A stretch of DNA of 64,000 nt from the NCBI GenBank assembly GCA_900465675.1, contig UBJR01000005.1:496001-560000 (forward strand), in the 5' to 3' direction. Numbering within the stretch: position 1 is the stretch's first letter; every line of letters starts with the position of its first letter. The DNA is from Hyphomicrobiales bacterium (GTDB lineage Bacteria; Pseudomonadota; Alphaproteobacteria; Rhizobiales; Rhizobiaceae). This document shows, piece after piece, positions 1 through 7,631 of the stretch. Position numbers and translations under genes: made by a program. The notes under the pieces are model-generated. The model was given only the letters and a program-made list of their open reading frames with translations. It was not told the DNA's origin and did no database searches.

Positions 1-754
1 GGCTGAGGCTCTTTCCGATCAATGCAATATTCGGATGGCTGACAATCTTACCGCCGCCGCTGACGAGCCCGATAAAGCCTGTCCCCATTGGCTGGATCTG
101 TGACAGCGCCTTGCTGGTATCCTGAAGCGAAAGATCGAGCCCTGCGACGCCCGCCGGCTTTCCGTCGATGATGATCGGTTTGGTGACCGAGGTCATCAGC
201 ACTTCCTTGCCATCGATCGTGTAGGGATAGGGCTCGACGACGGTCGTCTTGCGCGTCGTGAATGGAACCTGATAATAATCGCCCGGACCCGGCGTCGCAT
301 AGTCGGTCAATGCGGTATGGGTGATCTGCGTGCCGCTGCGAACCCAGTAGGGCACATAGCGGCCGGTCTGGTCATAACCTTCCTTGTTGGCGAAATCCTT
401 GTCCTTGCCGTCGAAGGCATCCGGCTCCCAGCCGGTCCAGGTCGCCAGGATTGCCGGATTGGCCTGCAGCATGTTCAAGAGAATCTTGTCGGCCTTGGTG
501 CGATCGGCATCGCCGGTCTGCTTCAAAGTCTGCAAAACGGCATCCAGGCTATCGACGATATGGACGGTACCGCCAATATCGCGCTCGACAGCAATCGCCT
601 CGGACCGGGCGATCTGGCGCATCTGATCCATGCTTTCTGTGCGTATTTCCGTGTAGGATCTGAAGAAAAGGACGCCGGATGCGGCAATAACGGCAACGAC
701 GCCGCAAGCGCCAATCGAGAATAGATTACGACCTGTCGTTGTTTTGAAGAGCAT
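1..754 (-). CDS. Methyl-accepting chemotaxis protein, N-terminal part (cut by window edge)
   Basis: The first 251 residues of a membrane chemoreceptor are visible; the gene runs off the left edge, so the HAMP and signalling domains are not seen. Residues about 11-31 form a hydrophobic membrane helix (FSIGACGVVAVIAASGVLFF). They are followed by a periplasmic sensor region of the double-Cache type, with TWTGWEPDAFDGKD around residue 105, YVPYWVR, YYQVPF and a GLDLSLQDTSKAL stretch. Such receptors bind small ligands such as amino or organic acids and signal to CheA. The ATG at 754 immediately precedes a short basic segment and the helix, the usual start. Ligand unknown; the family assignment is firm for the Cache sensor and inferred for the missing half. 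Confidence 0.8.
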   Translation of the reverse strand, partial: MLFKTTTGRNLFSIGACGVVAVIAASGVLFFRSYTEIRTESMDQMRQIARSEAIAVERDIGGTVHIVDSLDAVLQTLKQTGDADRTKADKILLNMLQANPAILATWTGWEPDAFDGKDKDFANKEGYDQTGRYVPYWVRSGTQITHTALTDYATPGPGDYYQVPFTTRKTTVVEPYPYTIDGKEVLMTSVTKPIIIDGKPAGVAGLDLSLQDTSKALSQIQPMGTGFIGLVSGGGKIVSHPNIALIGKSLS

Positions 755-1080
755 ATTAATAACTCGTTCCCGTCATGATTGTTTTACGTTGAACCCGCCG
801 CCGATATTCTTGGCTTTAGACTTACAATTTTAGCTATTCATGATTAAGGAATGTTTGATTGACAGATATCTTGGAAAGCAATCAGACGGGCGTCACGAGG
901 CGCCTTTGGCGTCAAAATTGCTTTTGCGATGCCGATCGCAAAACGATTGCTGGACCAAACGCCGTTCTTCTGCGAAAGAACTACACCCTGTAAAAAGGCG
1001 TAAACCGTTGATAAGCCGGCGCGCGAGCGATAGGCTCCGGCGGCGATTGAAAACGGCTAAGAGAAGTAAAAGGAACTCTG
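755..1080. promoter_or_regulatory. Divergent intergenic region between chemoreceptor and cold-shock gene
   Basis: A 326-bp region without a credible gene. It must hold the promoters of both divergent neighbours and probably a long leader for the cold-shock gene, as is common in that family. The only clear structure is the inverted repeat at 922-943. The end carries an AAGGAA Shine-Dalgarno sequence just before the cold-shock start. Confidence 0.45.
922..943. repeat. Perfect inverted repeat upstream of cold-shock gene
   Basis: TTTTGCGAT and ATCGCAAAA are perfect 9-base arms around a GCCG tetraloop. It could be an operator or an RNA hairpin in the cold-shock leader. No run of T follows, so a terminator is less likely. 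Confidence 0.5.
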
Positions 1081-1284
1081 ATGGCTACTGGTACTGTAAA
1101 ATTCTTCAACGATGACAAGGGCTTTGGCTTCATTACCCCGGAAAGCGGTGGCGCTGACGTATTCGTGCACGTGTCTGCTCTGCAGCGCGGCGGCTCGCTT
1201 CGCGAAGGCGACAAGGTGAGCTTCGAAGTCGGACAGGACCGCAAGACCGGCAAGTCCAAGGCCGAAAACGTCGCAGTTCTCTAA
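1081..1284 (+). CDS. cspA: Cold-shock protein, CspA family
   Basis: This 67-residue single cold-shock domain is an RNA/DNA-binding protein that melts RNA secondary structure. The two nucleic-acid-binding motifs are plain: RNP1 KGFGFI at residues 13-18 and RNP2 DVFVHV at 26-31. The length is typical of bacterial Csp proteins. The ATG is preceded by AAGGAA with good spacing. It stands alone between a divergent receptor gene and a ProQ-like gene, with a strong hairpin right after the stop. Rhizobia carry several paralogues, so cold induction of this copy is not certain. Confidence 0.95.
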   Translation: MATGTVKFFNDDKGFGFITPESGGADVFVHVSALQRGGSLREGDKVSFEVGQDRKTGKSKAENVAVL

Positions 1285-1292
1285 TATTTTGC

Positions 1293-1327
1293 AAGGCCCA
1301 GCCGCACGCGTGTGCCGGCTGGGCCTT
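1293..1327 (+). terminator. Terminator-like hairpin after cold-shock gene
   Basis: AAGGCCCAGCC (1293-1303) pairs perfectly with GGCTGGGCCTT (1317-1327), leaving a 13-base loop. It starts nine bases after the stop codon. The downstream side is only weakly T-rich, so efficiency is uncertain. Confidence 0.75.
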
Positions 1328-1424
1328 CATTCGATGCCGATGATCAGGTCCCCGTCACGGGAACATCAGCGGATGTCGCGGTTTTTTCACAATGGCAACG
1401 TATGGAAGCCATGTGGAGTAAATC

Positions 1425-1859
1425 ATGCGCAAAGCCTGGACTGTCAGCCGCGGACCGATTGCGGCAACCGAAGCGGATGTCGAGAAAGCCCGGGCGATCA
1501 ACGCCATGCTGACCCGTTCGATTGGAATTCTGCCCGAAAATCCCGGTGACCCCATCCTGCCCTTCGCGGTCGGCCTCTTCAACGAGATCAAGGCGCTGCT
1601 GAAGCCGGAGCATGGCGTGAGCAGCCTGCGCCGGGCGACGGCGTTCCACATTTTCTCCAAGCGCTATTATTTCGCCAGCGCCCAGCCCGATTCGATGCGC
1701 CACGACATCGACGGCAGACCGGTCGAACCGCTCAGCGCTGCAGACCGCCTTGCGGCGCAGAAAAGCTTTCTCGACGTGAAGCGGCAACTGATGCGCACGA
1801 GCATCGAAAGACAGCAGGCCAACAAGGCACACATCGATGAAGCGCGCGCCGGACACTAG
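1425..1859 (+). CDS. ProQ/FinO-domain RNA-binding protein
   Basis: This 144-residue protein fits the ProQ/FinO fold, a family of RNA chaperones that bind sRNAs and mRNA 3' ends; FinO itself controls plasmid transfer. Family features seen are PFAVGLFNEIKALL at about residues 46-59, an LRRAT helix, and the hallmark G-x-x-R-x-D-x-G-like stretch MRHDIDGRPVEPLSAADRLAAQ near residues 90-111. It is essentially the domain alone with a short basic tail. A GGAG sequence lies eight bases before the ATG. It follows the cold-shock gene with a hairpin between them, so it is probably transcribed separately. Assignment is by motif pattern, without alignment. Confidence 0.7.
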   Translation: MRKAWTVSRGPIAATEADVEKARAINAMLTRSIGILPENPGDPILPFAVGLFNEIKALLKPEHGVSSLRRATAFHIFSKRYYFASAQPDSMRHDIDGRPVEPLSAADRLAAQKSFLDVKRQLMRTSIERQQANKAHIDEARAGH

Positions 1860-1868
1860 CGGGCCCTT

Positions 1869-2498
1869 TCAGCCCGGCACGTAGCCGTGGCGTGAATAGA
1901 ATCTGTCGAGTTCGCGGTTTTCCGGCGACCGGCCGGTGAAGATTTCCACGTATTCCGGGATGCGCTTCATGCGTACCGCAAGATCTTCCTGCGACTGCAT
2001 GGAGATATAACCGATCTGCACCAGATAAACGGTGCGGGCCCGGACATCGGCCCTGGCTTCGTCTTCACCGAAGCGGTGCAGCATTTTCGTCAGGGCGGAA
2101 ATCCGAAGCTGATCGGCTTCCTGCACTTCCGCAAGCGTTTCCGCCGATTGCAGCGCCCAGCTTCGGATGGCGAACTCGAATTTGGCGTCGAACAGTGCAG
2201 GATCGATCCAGCAGTCGAAAACGTTCAGCATCGCCTCGGCCACCGTTTCCGCATAGGCTTCCGAACGCCTGACCAGATTTCCGGTATTCTTGTCCCGCCA
2301 TCTGGCGACCAGCGCGCCGAGCAACTCCTCGCGATCCTTGAAGAACCAGTAGAAGCTGGTGCGCGACAGCGTGAGCTTCTTCGCGAGCGGCAGGATACGC
2401 ACGCTATCGACGCCCGATTCGAGCAGCGAGGCATAGGCCGCCTCAAGCCACACATCCGGCGAGCCCCGCCAGCCGCTATCATTCTGTAATCGCTCCAT
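1869..2498 (-). CDS. TetR-family transcriptional regulator
   Basis: The N-terminal helix-turn-helix is clear: LPLAKKLTLSRTSFYWFFKDREELLGAL is the classic TetR recognition region with its F-Y-W-F-F-K signature. The remaining roughly 150 residues form the helical ligand and dimer domain. Its C-terminus abuts the ProQ-like gene convergently (10-base gap), and it is divergent from the flavoprotein oxidoreductase at 2644, which it probably controls. The ATG at 2498 gives a normal family N-terminus (MERLQNDSGWRGS). In-frame ATGs at 2522 and 2546 would add up to 16 residues without a better ribosome site. Ligand unknown. Confidence 0.88.
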   Translation of the reverse strand: MERLQNDSGWRGSPDVWLEAAYASLLESGVDSVRILPLAKKLTLSRTSFYWFFKDREELLGALVARWRDKNTGNLVRRSEAYAETVAEAMLNVFDCWIDPALFDAKFEFAIRSWALQSAETLAEVQEADQLRISALTKMLHRFGEDEARADVRARTVYLVQIGYISMQSQEDLAVRMKRIPEYVEIFTGRSPENRELDRFYSRHGYVPG

Positions 2499-2643
2499 GG
2501 CGCAGAGGTACCAAACTCCCATCGCGGCAACAACGGGTTTGTGCATCGCTGTCTGTCAGCAAAACAGCAATGCCTTCTAAATTGACATAGGTGTACATTT
2601 CTGGATAACCTTCGATCCCAGTCATGAACACTGGAGCACCGCG

Positions 2644-4680
2644 ATGTCGAACGATCCCCTCCTGCAACCCTACAAGCTCAAGCACCTGACGCTTCGCAAC
2701 CGGATCATCGTCACCTCCCACGAGCCTGCCTATCCCGACGACGGCATGCCGAAGGAGCGGTACCGCGCCTACACGGTCGAGCGGGCCAAAGGTGGTGTGG
2801 CAATGACGATGACCGCGGGCTCGGCCGCAGTCTCACGCGACAGTCCTCCCGTCTTCAACAACCTGCTTGCCTACAAGGACGAGATCGTCCCGTGGATCCG
2901 CGACATGACCGATGCCGTCCACGAACAGGGTGCCGCGATCATGATCCAGCTGACCCATCTTGGACGGCGCACCCGCTGGGACAAGGGCGACTGGCTGCCC
3001 GTTCTTGCACCCTCGCACCAGCGCGAGGCCGCGCACCGGGCTTTTCCGAAGAAACTTGAAGACTGGGATATCGAGCGCATCATCAAGGATTTCGCGGATG
3101 CCGCGGAGCGGATGAAGGCGGGCGGCATGGATGGCGTCGAGCTGGAAGCCTATGGCCACCTGATCGATCAGTTCGCCTCACCGCTGACCAATGAACTCGA
3201 CGGCCCCTATGGCGGTTCGCTGGAAAACCGCATGCGCTTCTGTTTCGACGTGTTCAGGGCGATGCGCGAAAGAGTGGGCGACGATTTCATTCTCGGCGTC
3301 CGCTATACCGCCGACGAGTGTCTTCCCGGCGGTACCGATCGCAATGACGGCATCGAGATTTCGAAACGGCTGCGCGACAGCGGGCTGATCGACTATCTCA
3401 ACGTCATCCGCGGGCATATCGACACCGATCCGGGCCTGACCGACGTCATCCCCATTCAGGGCATGGCGAACTCGCCGCATCTGGATTTCGCCGGCGAAAT
3501 CCGCGCCGCGACCAATTTTCCGACCTTCCATGCCGCGAAGATCCCCGACGTTGCGACCGCCCGCCACGCCATCGCCTCCGGTAAGGTCGATATGGTCGGC
3601 ATGACACGGGCCCACATGACCGATCCACACATCGTTCGAAAGATCATCGAGAAGCGGGAGGAGGATATCCGCCCCTGCGTCGGCGCCAATTACTGTCTCG
3701 ACCGGATCTACCAGGGCGGCATGGCCTTCTGCATTCACAACGCCGCTACCGGGCGCGAAGAGACGATGCCGCATGTGGTGGAAAAGGCGGATGCCCGCCG
3801 GAAGATCGTCATCGTCGGTGCCGGCCCGGCCGGGCTCGAGGCGGCGCGCGTCGCCGCCGAGCGCGGCCACGAGGTCGTCGTCTTCGAGGCCGCCAACAAT
3901 CCCGGCGGGCAGATCCGCCTGACGGCACAAAGCGAACGCCGCAAGGAAATGATCAGCATCATCGACTGGCGCATGAGCCAGTGCGAGAAACGGGGTGTGA
4001 CCTTCCATTTCAACAGCTGGGCCGAGGCTGACACTATCGCCGCTGAGAACCCTGATGTGGTGATCATCGCCACCGGCGGCCTACCGCATACCGATGTCCT
4101 GTCGAAGGGCAGCGAACTCGTCGTCTCCGCCTGGGATATCATCTCGGGCGACGTGAAGCCCGGTACCAATGTACTGATCTATGACGATGCCGGCGACCAT
4201 GCCGGTCTGCAGGCGGCGGAGATTATCGCGAGGACAGGCGCGAAGGTCGAGATCATGACGCCGGACCGGTCCTTTGCGCCCGAGGTTATGGCGATGAACC
4301 TCGTTCCCTATATGCGCACGCTGCAGAAGCTCGACGTCATCTTCACCGTCACCTTCCGTCTGGACCAGGCCGAGAAACAAGGCAACCAGCTGCTGGCGCA
4401 TGTCGGCAGCGACTATGGCGGCGTTGCCAAGCAGCGGATCGTCGACCAGATCGTCGTCAACCACGGCACCATTCCGCTTGATGACCTCTATTTCGAACTG
4501 AAGCCGCTCTCCAGCAATCTCGGAGAGCTGTCGCACGATCAGCTTCTGGCCGGAGAGCAGCAGACCGTCACCCGCAATGCCGATGGCAAATTCCAGCTGT
4601 TCCGGATCGGAGATGCAGTGGCGGCGCGAAACACCCATGCCGCCATCTATGACGGCCTGCGGATCGCAAGCCGCCTTTGA
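2644..4680 (+). CDS. Old-yellow-enzyme-type NADH:flavin oxidoreductase with FAD/NAD domain (TMADH / N-methylproline demethylase-like)
   Basis: This 678-residue enzyme has the trimethylamine dehydrogenase/2,4-dienoyl-CoA reductase architecture. An FMN TIM barrel (about 5-370, with HLGRR and YGGSLENRMRF) is followed by an iron-sulfur motif region and a Rossmann-type FAD/NAD module (GAGPAG at 392-397, then VVVFEAANNPGGQIR). Rhizobial relatives include StcD, which demethylates N-methylproline in stachydrine use, so a demethylase or dehydrogenase role on an N-methylated amine is the best guess. The cluster cysteines fall at 345, 351 and 363, but the expected second one is Ala348. The TetR gene is divergent. 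No electron-transfer partner gene is adjacent. Confidence 0.85.
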   Translation: MSNDPLLQPYKLKHLTLRNRIIVTSHEPAYPDDGMPKERYRAYTVERAKGGVAMTMTAGSAAVSRDSPPVFNNLLAYKDEIVPWIRDMTDAVHEQGAAIMIQLTHLGRRTRWDKGDWLPVLAPSHQREAAHRAFPKKLEDWDIERIIKDFADAAERMKAGGMDGVELEAYGHLIDQFASPLTNELDGPYGGSLENRMRFCFDVFRAMRERVGDDFILGVRYTADECLPGGTDRNDGIEISKRLRDSGLIDYLNVIRGHIDTDPGLTDVIPIQGMANSPHLDFAGEIRAATNFPTFHAAKIPDVATARHAIASGKVDMVGMTRAHMTDPHIVRKIIEKREEDIRPCVGANYCLDRIYQGGMAFCIHNAATGREETMPHVVEKADARRKIVIVGAGPAGLEAARVAAERGHEVVVFEAANNPGGQIRLTAQSERRKEMISIIDWRMSQCEKRGVTFHFNSWAEADTIAAENPDVVIIATGGLPHTDVLSKGSELVVSAWDIISGDVKPGTNVLIYDDAGDHAGLQAAEIIARTGAKVEIMTPDRSFAPEVMAMNLVPYMRTLQKLDVIFTVTFRLDQAEKQGNQLLAHVGSDYGGVAKQRIVDQIVVNHGTIPLDDLYFELKPLSSNLGELSHDQLLAGEQQTVTRNADGKFQLFRIGDAVAARNTHAAIYDGLRIASRL

Positions 4681-5167
4681 TCCCGGCGCGGGAAAACGGC
4701 CGCGTCGTCCCTGAGTCGCAGCAGGGATAGGCGGCACCCGGCCTGAGGCAAGGCCGGGAGTCCGGCGCAACCAGCGCTTTTGCGGCTCATATCGGTCGGT
4801 TTGTTCACAGCCGATCGGTCCGTAAACCGTTGATCGGCGAGCCGAAATGGGCTCAAGATAGGCAGTGGCAAACGAATTGCGATTCGATTCGCGGCCCCGG
4901 AGACCAAAAACCGATAGTGGCTAATGCCGTGATATGGTTAATGTACTCCCCTGAACGGAAGTAGAAACGCCGTTCGCTTCCGCTGCCCGTACACAGGCTC
5001 GTCCGGCGCGAAAACCGCTCTTTTCAGCCGCCGATCTGTGCAAAGGCTTCTCGAAGAAATCCGGTTAACTCCCTGTTAAGCCTAATTGCCTTGCAAGAAA
5101 ATGAGAATCGGAGCTAAATGCGCTTTCAAAGCCCGCAGGGTGTTTAAATCGCATTTTTGAGATTTCC
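4681..5167. promoter_or_regulatory. repABC upstream region
   Basis: A 487-bp gene-free region leading into repA. Two small hairpins follow the oxidoreductase: TCCCTG/CAGGGA at 4708-4727 and CCGGCCT/AGGCCGG at 4738-4757, weak terminator candidates. Closer to repA lie GGTTAAC/GTTAA arms around 5063-5079, a possible RepA operator, and AAATGCG (5116-5122) complementary to CGCATTT (5150-5156), which could fold the repA leader. The repABC promoter should lie here, but I cannot fix its -35 and -10. Confidence 0.5.
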
Positions 5168-6382
5168 ATGAATATGGCACCGACAATTGATAAGGCAATT
5201 TCTGACGTCGATCAGCTGATCATCGCTCAGGCGCAGGAACTGTCCGACAAGCTGAAGCAGCACCGGCTGGAAATGTTTCCGCCGCGGGCCATGAAGGATC
5301 TGCGCGAGTTCCAGCTGGCAGAGGCTGCACGCTTTCTCGGCGTCACCAGCGGCTATCTCAGGAACCTGTCGCTGGAGGGCAAAGGCCCCCTCCCCCAGGT
5401 CACCTCGTCCGGGCGCCGCTCCTATACCGCCGGTCAGATGGACGAGATGCGCCAGTTTCTCGACCAGAACGCGCGTGGCGGCACGCGTTACGTTCCGCAT
5501 CGCAAAGGCAGCGAACATCTTCAGGTCGTCGCCGTCGTCAACTTCAAAGGTGGCAGCGGCAAGACCACGAGTGCAGCCCACCTTGCCCAGCACCTGGCCC
5601 TCACCGGCCACCGGGTCCTGGCTGTCGATCTCGACCCCCAAGCCTCACTGTCCGCCATCCACGGCTTCCAGCCGGAATTCGACGTCGACGAGAACGAGAC
5701 GCTTTACGCGGCGATCCGCTACGACGACGAGCGCCGTCCGCTGAAGGAAATCATCCGCAAGACCAATTTCCCCAACCTCGACCTCGTCCCCGGCAATCTC
5801 GAGCTCATGGAATTCGAGCACGACACGCCGCGCATTCTCGCTCAGGGCAAGACCAGCGATTACGGCCGGATCTTCTTCGCCCGTCTCGACGAGGCGCTGT
5901 CTTCGGTATCCGATGATTACGACGTCGTCGTCATCGACTGCCCTCCCCAGCTCGGCTTCCTGACGATGAGCGCGATCTGCAGCGCGACCGCGGTGCTGAT
6001 CACCGTTCATCCGCAGATGCTCGACGTCATGTCGATGTGCCAGTTCCTGCAGATGCTCGGCGAGGTGCTGAACACCCTGAAGGGCGCCGGCGGCAACATG
6101 AACCTCGACTGGCTGCGCTATCTGGTGACCCGCTACGACCCGCAGGACGGGCCGCAGACGCAGATGGTCGCCTTCATGCGCTCGATCTTCCGCAATCACG
6201 TTCTGACAAATCCGATGCTGCGAAGCGTCGCGATATCGGATGCGGCCATGACCAACCAGACGCTTTACGAGGTCGAGCGCAGCGCCTTTACGCGCGCCAC
6301 CTATGACCGCGCAATGGAAGCGATGGATTCAGTCAACGGCGAGATCGCCGATCTCATCCACAAAGCCTGGGGCCGCAAATGA
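5168..6382 (+). CDS. repA: RepA, ParA-type plasmid partition ATPase
   Basis: This is the first gene of repABC: a 404-residue Walker ATPase that moves plasmid copies apart with RepB and also represses the operon. The N-terminal 110 residues contain a winged-helix-like DNA-binding region (AEAARFLGVTSGYLRNLSLEG). The deviant Walker A motif KGGSGKTT is at 127-134, and VVVIDCPPQLGFLT matches the Walker B region. The length is normal for RepA. The start is the first of two close ATGs (5168, 5174); the ribosome site is weak. repB follows after 51 bases in the same direction. Confidence 0.97.
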   Translation: MNMAPTIDKAISDVDQLIIAQAQELSDKLKQHRLEMFPPRAMKDLREFQLAEAARFLGVTSGYLRNLSLEGKGPLPQVTSSGRRSYTAGQMDEMRQFLDQNARGGTRYVPHRKGSEHLQVVAVVNFKGGSGKTTSAAHLAQHLALTGHRVLAVDLDPQASLSAIHGFQPEFDVDENETLYAAIRYDDERRPLKEIIRKTNFPNLDLVPGNLELMEFEHDTPRILAQGKTSDYGRIFFARLDEALSSVSDDYDVVVIDCPPQLGFLTMSAICSATAVLITVHPQMLDVMSMCQFLQMLGEVLNTLKGAGGNMNLDWLRYLVTRYDPQDGPQTQMVAFMRSIFRNHVLTNPMLRSVAISDAAMTNQTLYEVERSAFTRATYDRAMEAMDSVNGEIADLIHKAWGRK

Positions 6383-6433
6383 TAACTCACGGCTTCGCCA
6401 CGGGAAACCAATCGACCGTCCGGAGGGAGACAT

Positions 6434-7480
6434 ATGGCACGTAAGAATATCCTCTCCGGCCTGATGGACGATTCCAAGAAGTTTACCGCGGTAAATATCG
6501 GAGGCGATTCCGGTGCCGAAAAGCAGCAGATTGCCTTCAAGGGAATCGGGGCGCTTGGCGCCGTCACCCGCAGCATCGACGCGCTGGCGGCGAGGGCGGA
6601 TGCGGCGCGCGATATCGAAGAAAAGCTCGCTCATGGCGAAACGGTTATCGATCTCGATACCGCTCTCATCGAGGAGTCCTTCGTCAGCGATCGTCTGGTT
6701 CAAACCGACGAGCAGTTTCAGGAATTGCTTGAAGCGATCCGCTCGCGCGGTCAGGACTCCCCTATTCTGGTGCGTCCGCATCCGCAAAAGGATGGCAAGT
6801 ATCAAATCGCCTTCGGTCATCGCCGTGCGCGCGTTGCTAAGGAGCTCGGCCGTCCGGTTCGCGCCGTGGTCAAGAAGCTCGACGACCGTGACCACGTCAT
6901 CGCCCAGGGTCAGGAAAACTCGGCGCGTGCCGACCTCTCCTTCATCGAGCGCACGATGTTTGCCGACAAGCTCGATACGCTCGGTTTCGACCGCGAGACC
7001 ATCATGTCGGCGCTGAGTGCCGATAAGACGACGGTCTCCAAGATGCTGTCGGTCACCCGCCGCATCCCGGCCGAGGTTCTCTCGGCAATCGGCGCTGCGC
7101 GCGCCACCGGCCGCGACCGCTGGCACGATCTTTCGGTCAAGTTCGAAGAAGAAAATTCCGCCGAGCGGGCAACTCTCTTCGTTGAGACGCCCGATTTCGT
7201 TGCTGCCGAACCGGACGTGCGTTTCGATATGCTTGTGCAGTTTCTGAACGGCAAACCCGTTTCTACCGCTCAGAACCAGGCGCAGCCGGCGTCCATCAGC
7301 CAATGGCAGCGGCGCGACGGTTCGGTCAAGGCGAAGATCAAGGATAACGGGAAACAGTTCACGATCGCGCTGAAGGCAGCCAAGGGATCGGCCTTCGGCG
7401 CCTATATCGCAGACAATCTGGATCGTCTCTACGAGGCGTTCGAGAAGGACATGATTTCATCGAAGAATGGAGATCAATAA
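6434..7480 (+). CDS. repB: RepB, ParB-type centromere-binding partition protein
   Basis: This 348-residue ParB/Spo0J-family protein binds the parS sites and recruits RepA. The ParB core carries the nucleotide-binding box GHRRAR at 128-133. It is followed by ENSARADLSFIERTMFADKL and a helix-turn-helix (SALSADKTTVSKMLSVTRRIP) that reads the centromere. GGAGGGAGAC precedes the ATG with good spacing. A perfect 14-base palindrome of the parS class lies inside codons 17-21 of this gene, so RepB may bind its own coding sequence and influence its transcription. Confidence 0.97.
   Translation: MARKNILSGLMDDSKKFTAVNIGGDSGAEKQQIAFKGIGALGAVTRSIDALAARADAARDIEEKLAHGETVIDLDTALIEESFVSDRLVQTDEQFQELLEAIRSRGQDSPILVRPHPQKDGKYQIAFGHRRARVAKELGRPVRAVVKKLDDRDHVIAQGQENSARADLSFIERTMFADKLDTLGFDRETIMSALSADKTTVSKMLSVTRRIPAEVLSAIGAARATGRDRWHDLSVKFEEENSAERATLFVETPDFVAAEPDVRFDMLVQFLNGKPVSTAQNQAQPASISQWQRRDGSVKAKIKDNGKQFTIALKAAKGSAFGAYIADNLDRLYEAFEKDMISSKNGDQ
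6481..6496. other. parS-like palindrome 1 (inside repB)
   Basis: TTTACCGCGGTAAA (6482-6495) is a perfect 14-base palindrome with central GC. With flanking bases it fits 15 of the 16 positions of GTTNNNNGCNNNNAAC, the pattern described for RepB centromere sites on repABC replicons. It lies in the 5' end of repB. Confidence 0.65.
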
Positions 7481-7484
7481 GCAA

Positions 7485-7541
7485 AAGAAAAGGCCCCCAA
7501 AACGTTGCCGTAGTGGAAGCCCTCTCTGATCTAGACACCCA
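7485..7541 (-). ncRNA. Antisense counter-transcribed RNA (ctRNA, incompatibility determinant)
   Basis: repABC spacers encode a short antisense RNA that blocks repC expression. On the minus strand TTGACT (about 7568-7573) is spaced about 17 bases from GATTCT, a plausible promoter. The transcript would end with GGCTTCC pairing (G-U pairs allowed) with GGGGGCC, then a TTTTCTTTT tail at 7482-7490, a good intrinsic terminator. The predicted size is about 57 nt, as in relatives. The 5' end is inferred. Confidence 0.75.
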
Positions 7542-7631
7542 GAGAATCACATTTCCACTCCACATAGTCAAGAGTCCCCGGCACCTATTTTTGGTGAGCT
7601 GATATCTTTTGCCTTGAAGAAGGCGAAGAAA
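7542..7631 (+). promoter_or_regulatory. repC leader (target of the antisense RNA)
   Basis: This is the rest of the repB-repC spacer. It contains CACC-TATTTTT-GGTG (7582-7596), a small stem upstream of the repC ribosome site of the kind thought to pair or refold when the antisense RNA binds. AAGAAGG about a dozen bases before ATG 7632 is the likely ribosome site. Confidence 0.5.

Noticed and set aside
840..1115. 91-codon ORF upstream of and overlapping the cold-shock gene
   Set aside because: Arg/Lys/Ser-rich, no ribosome site, runs into the clear cold-shock frame.
1000..4834. A 13-base repeat GTAAACCGTTGAT at 1000-1012 and 4822-4834
   Set aside because: Only two copies, no symmetry and different flanks; could be chance at this length.
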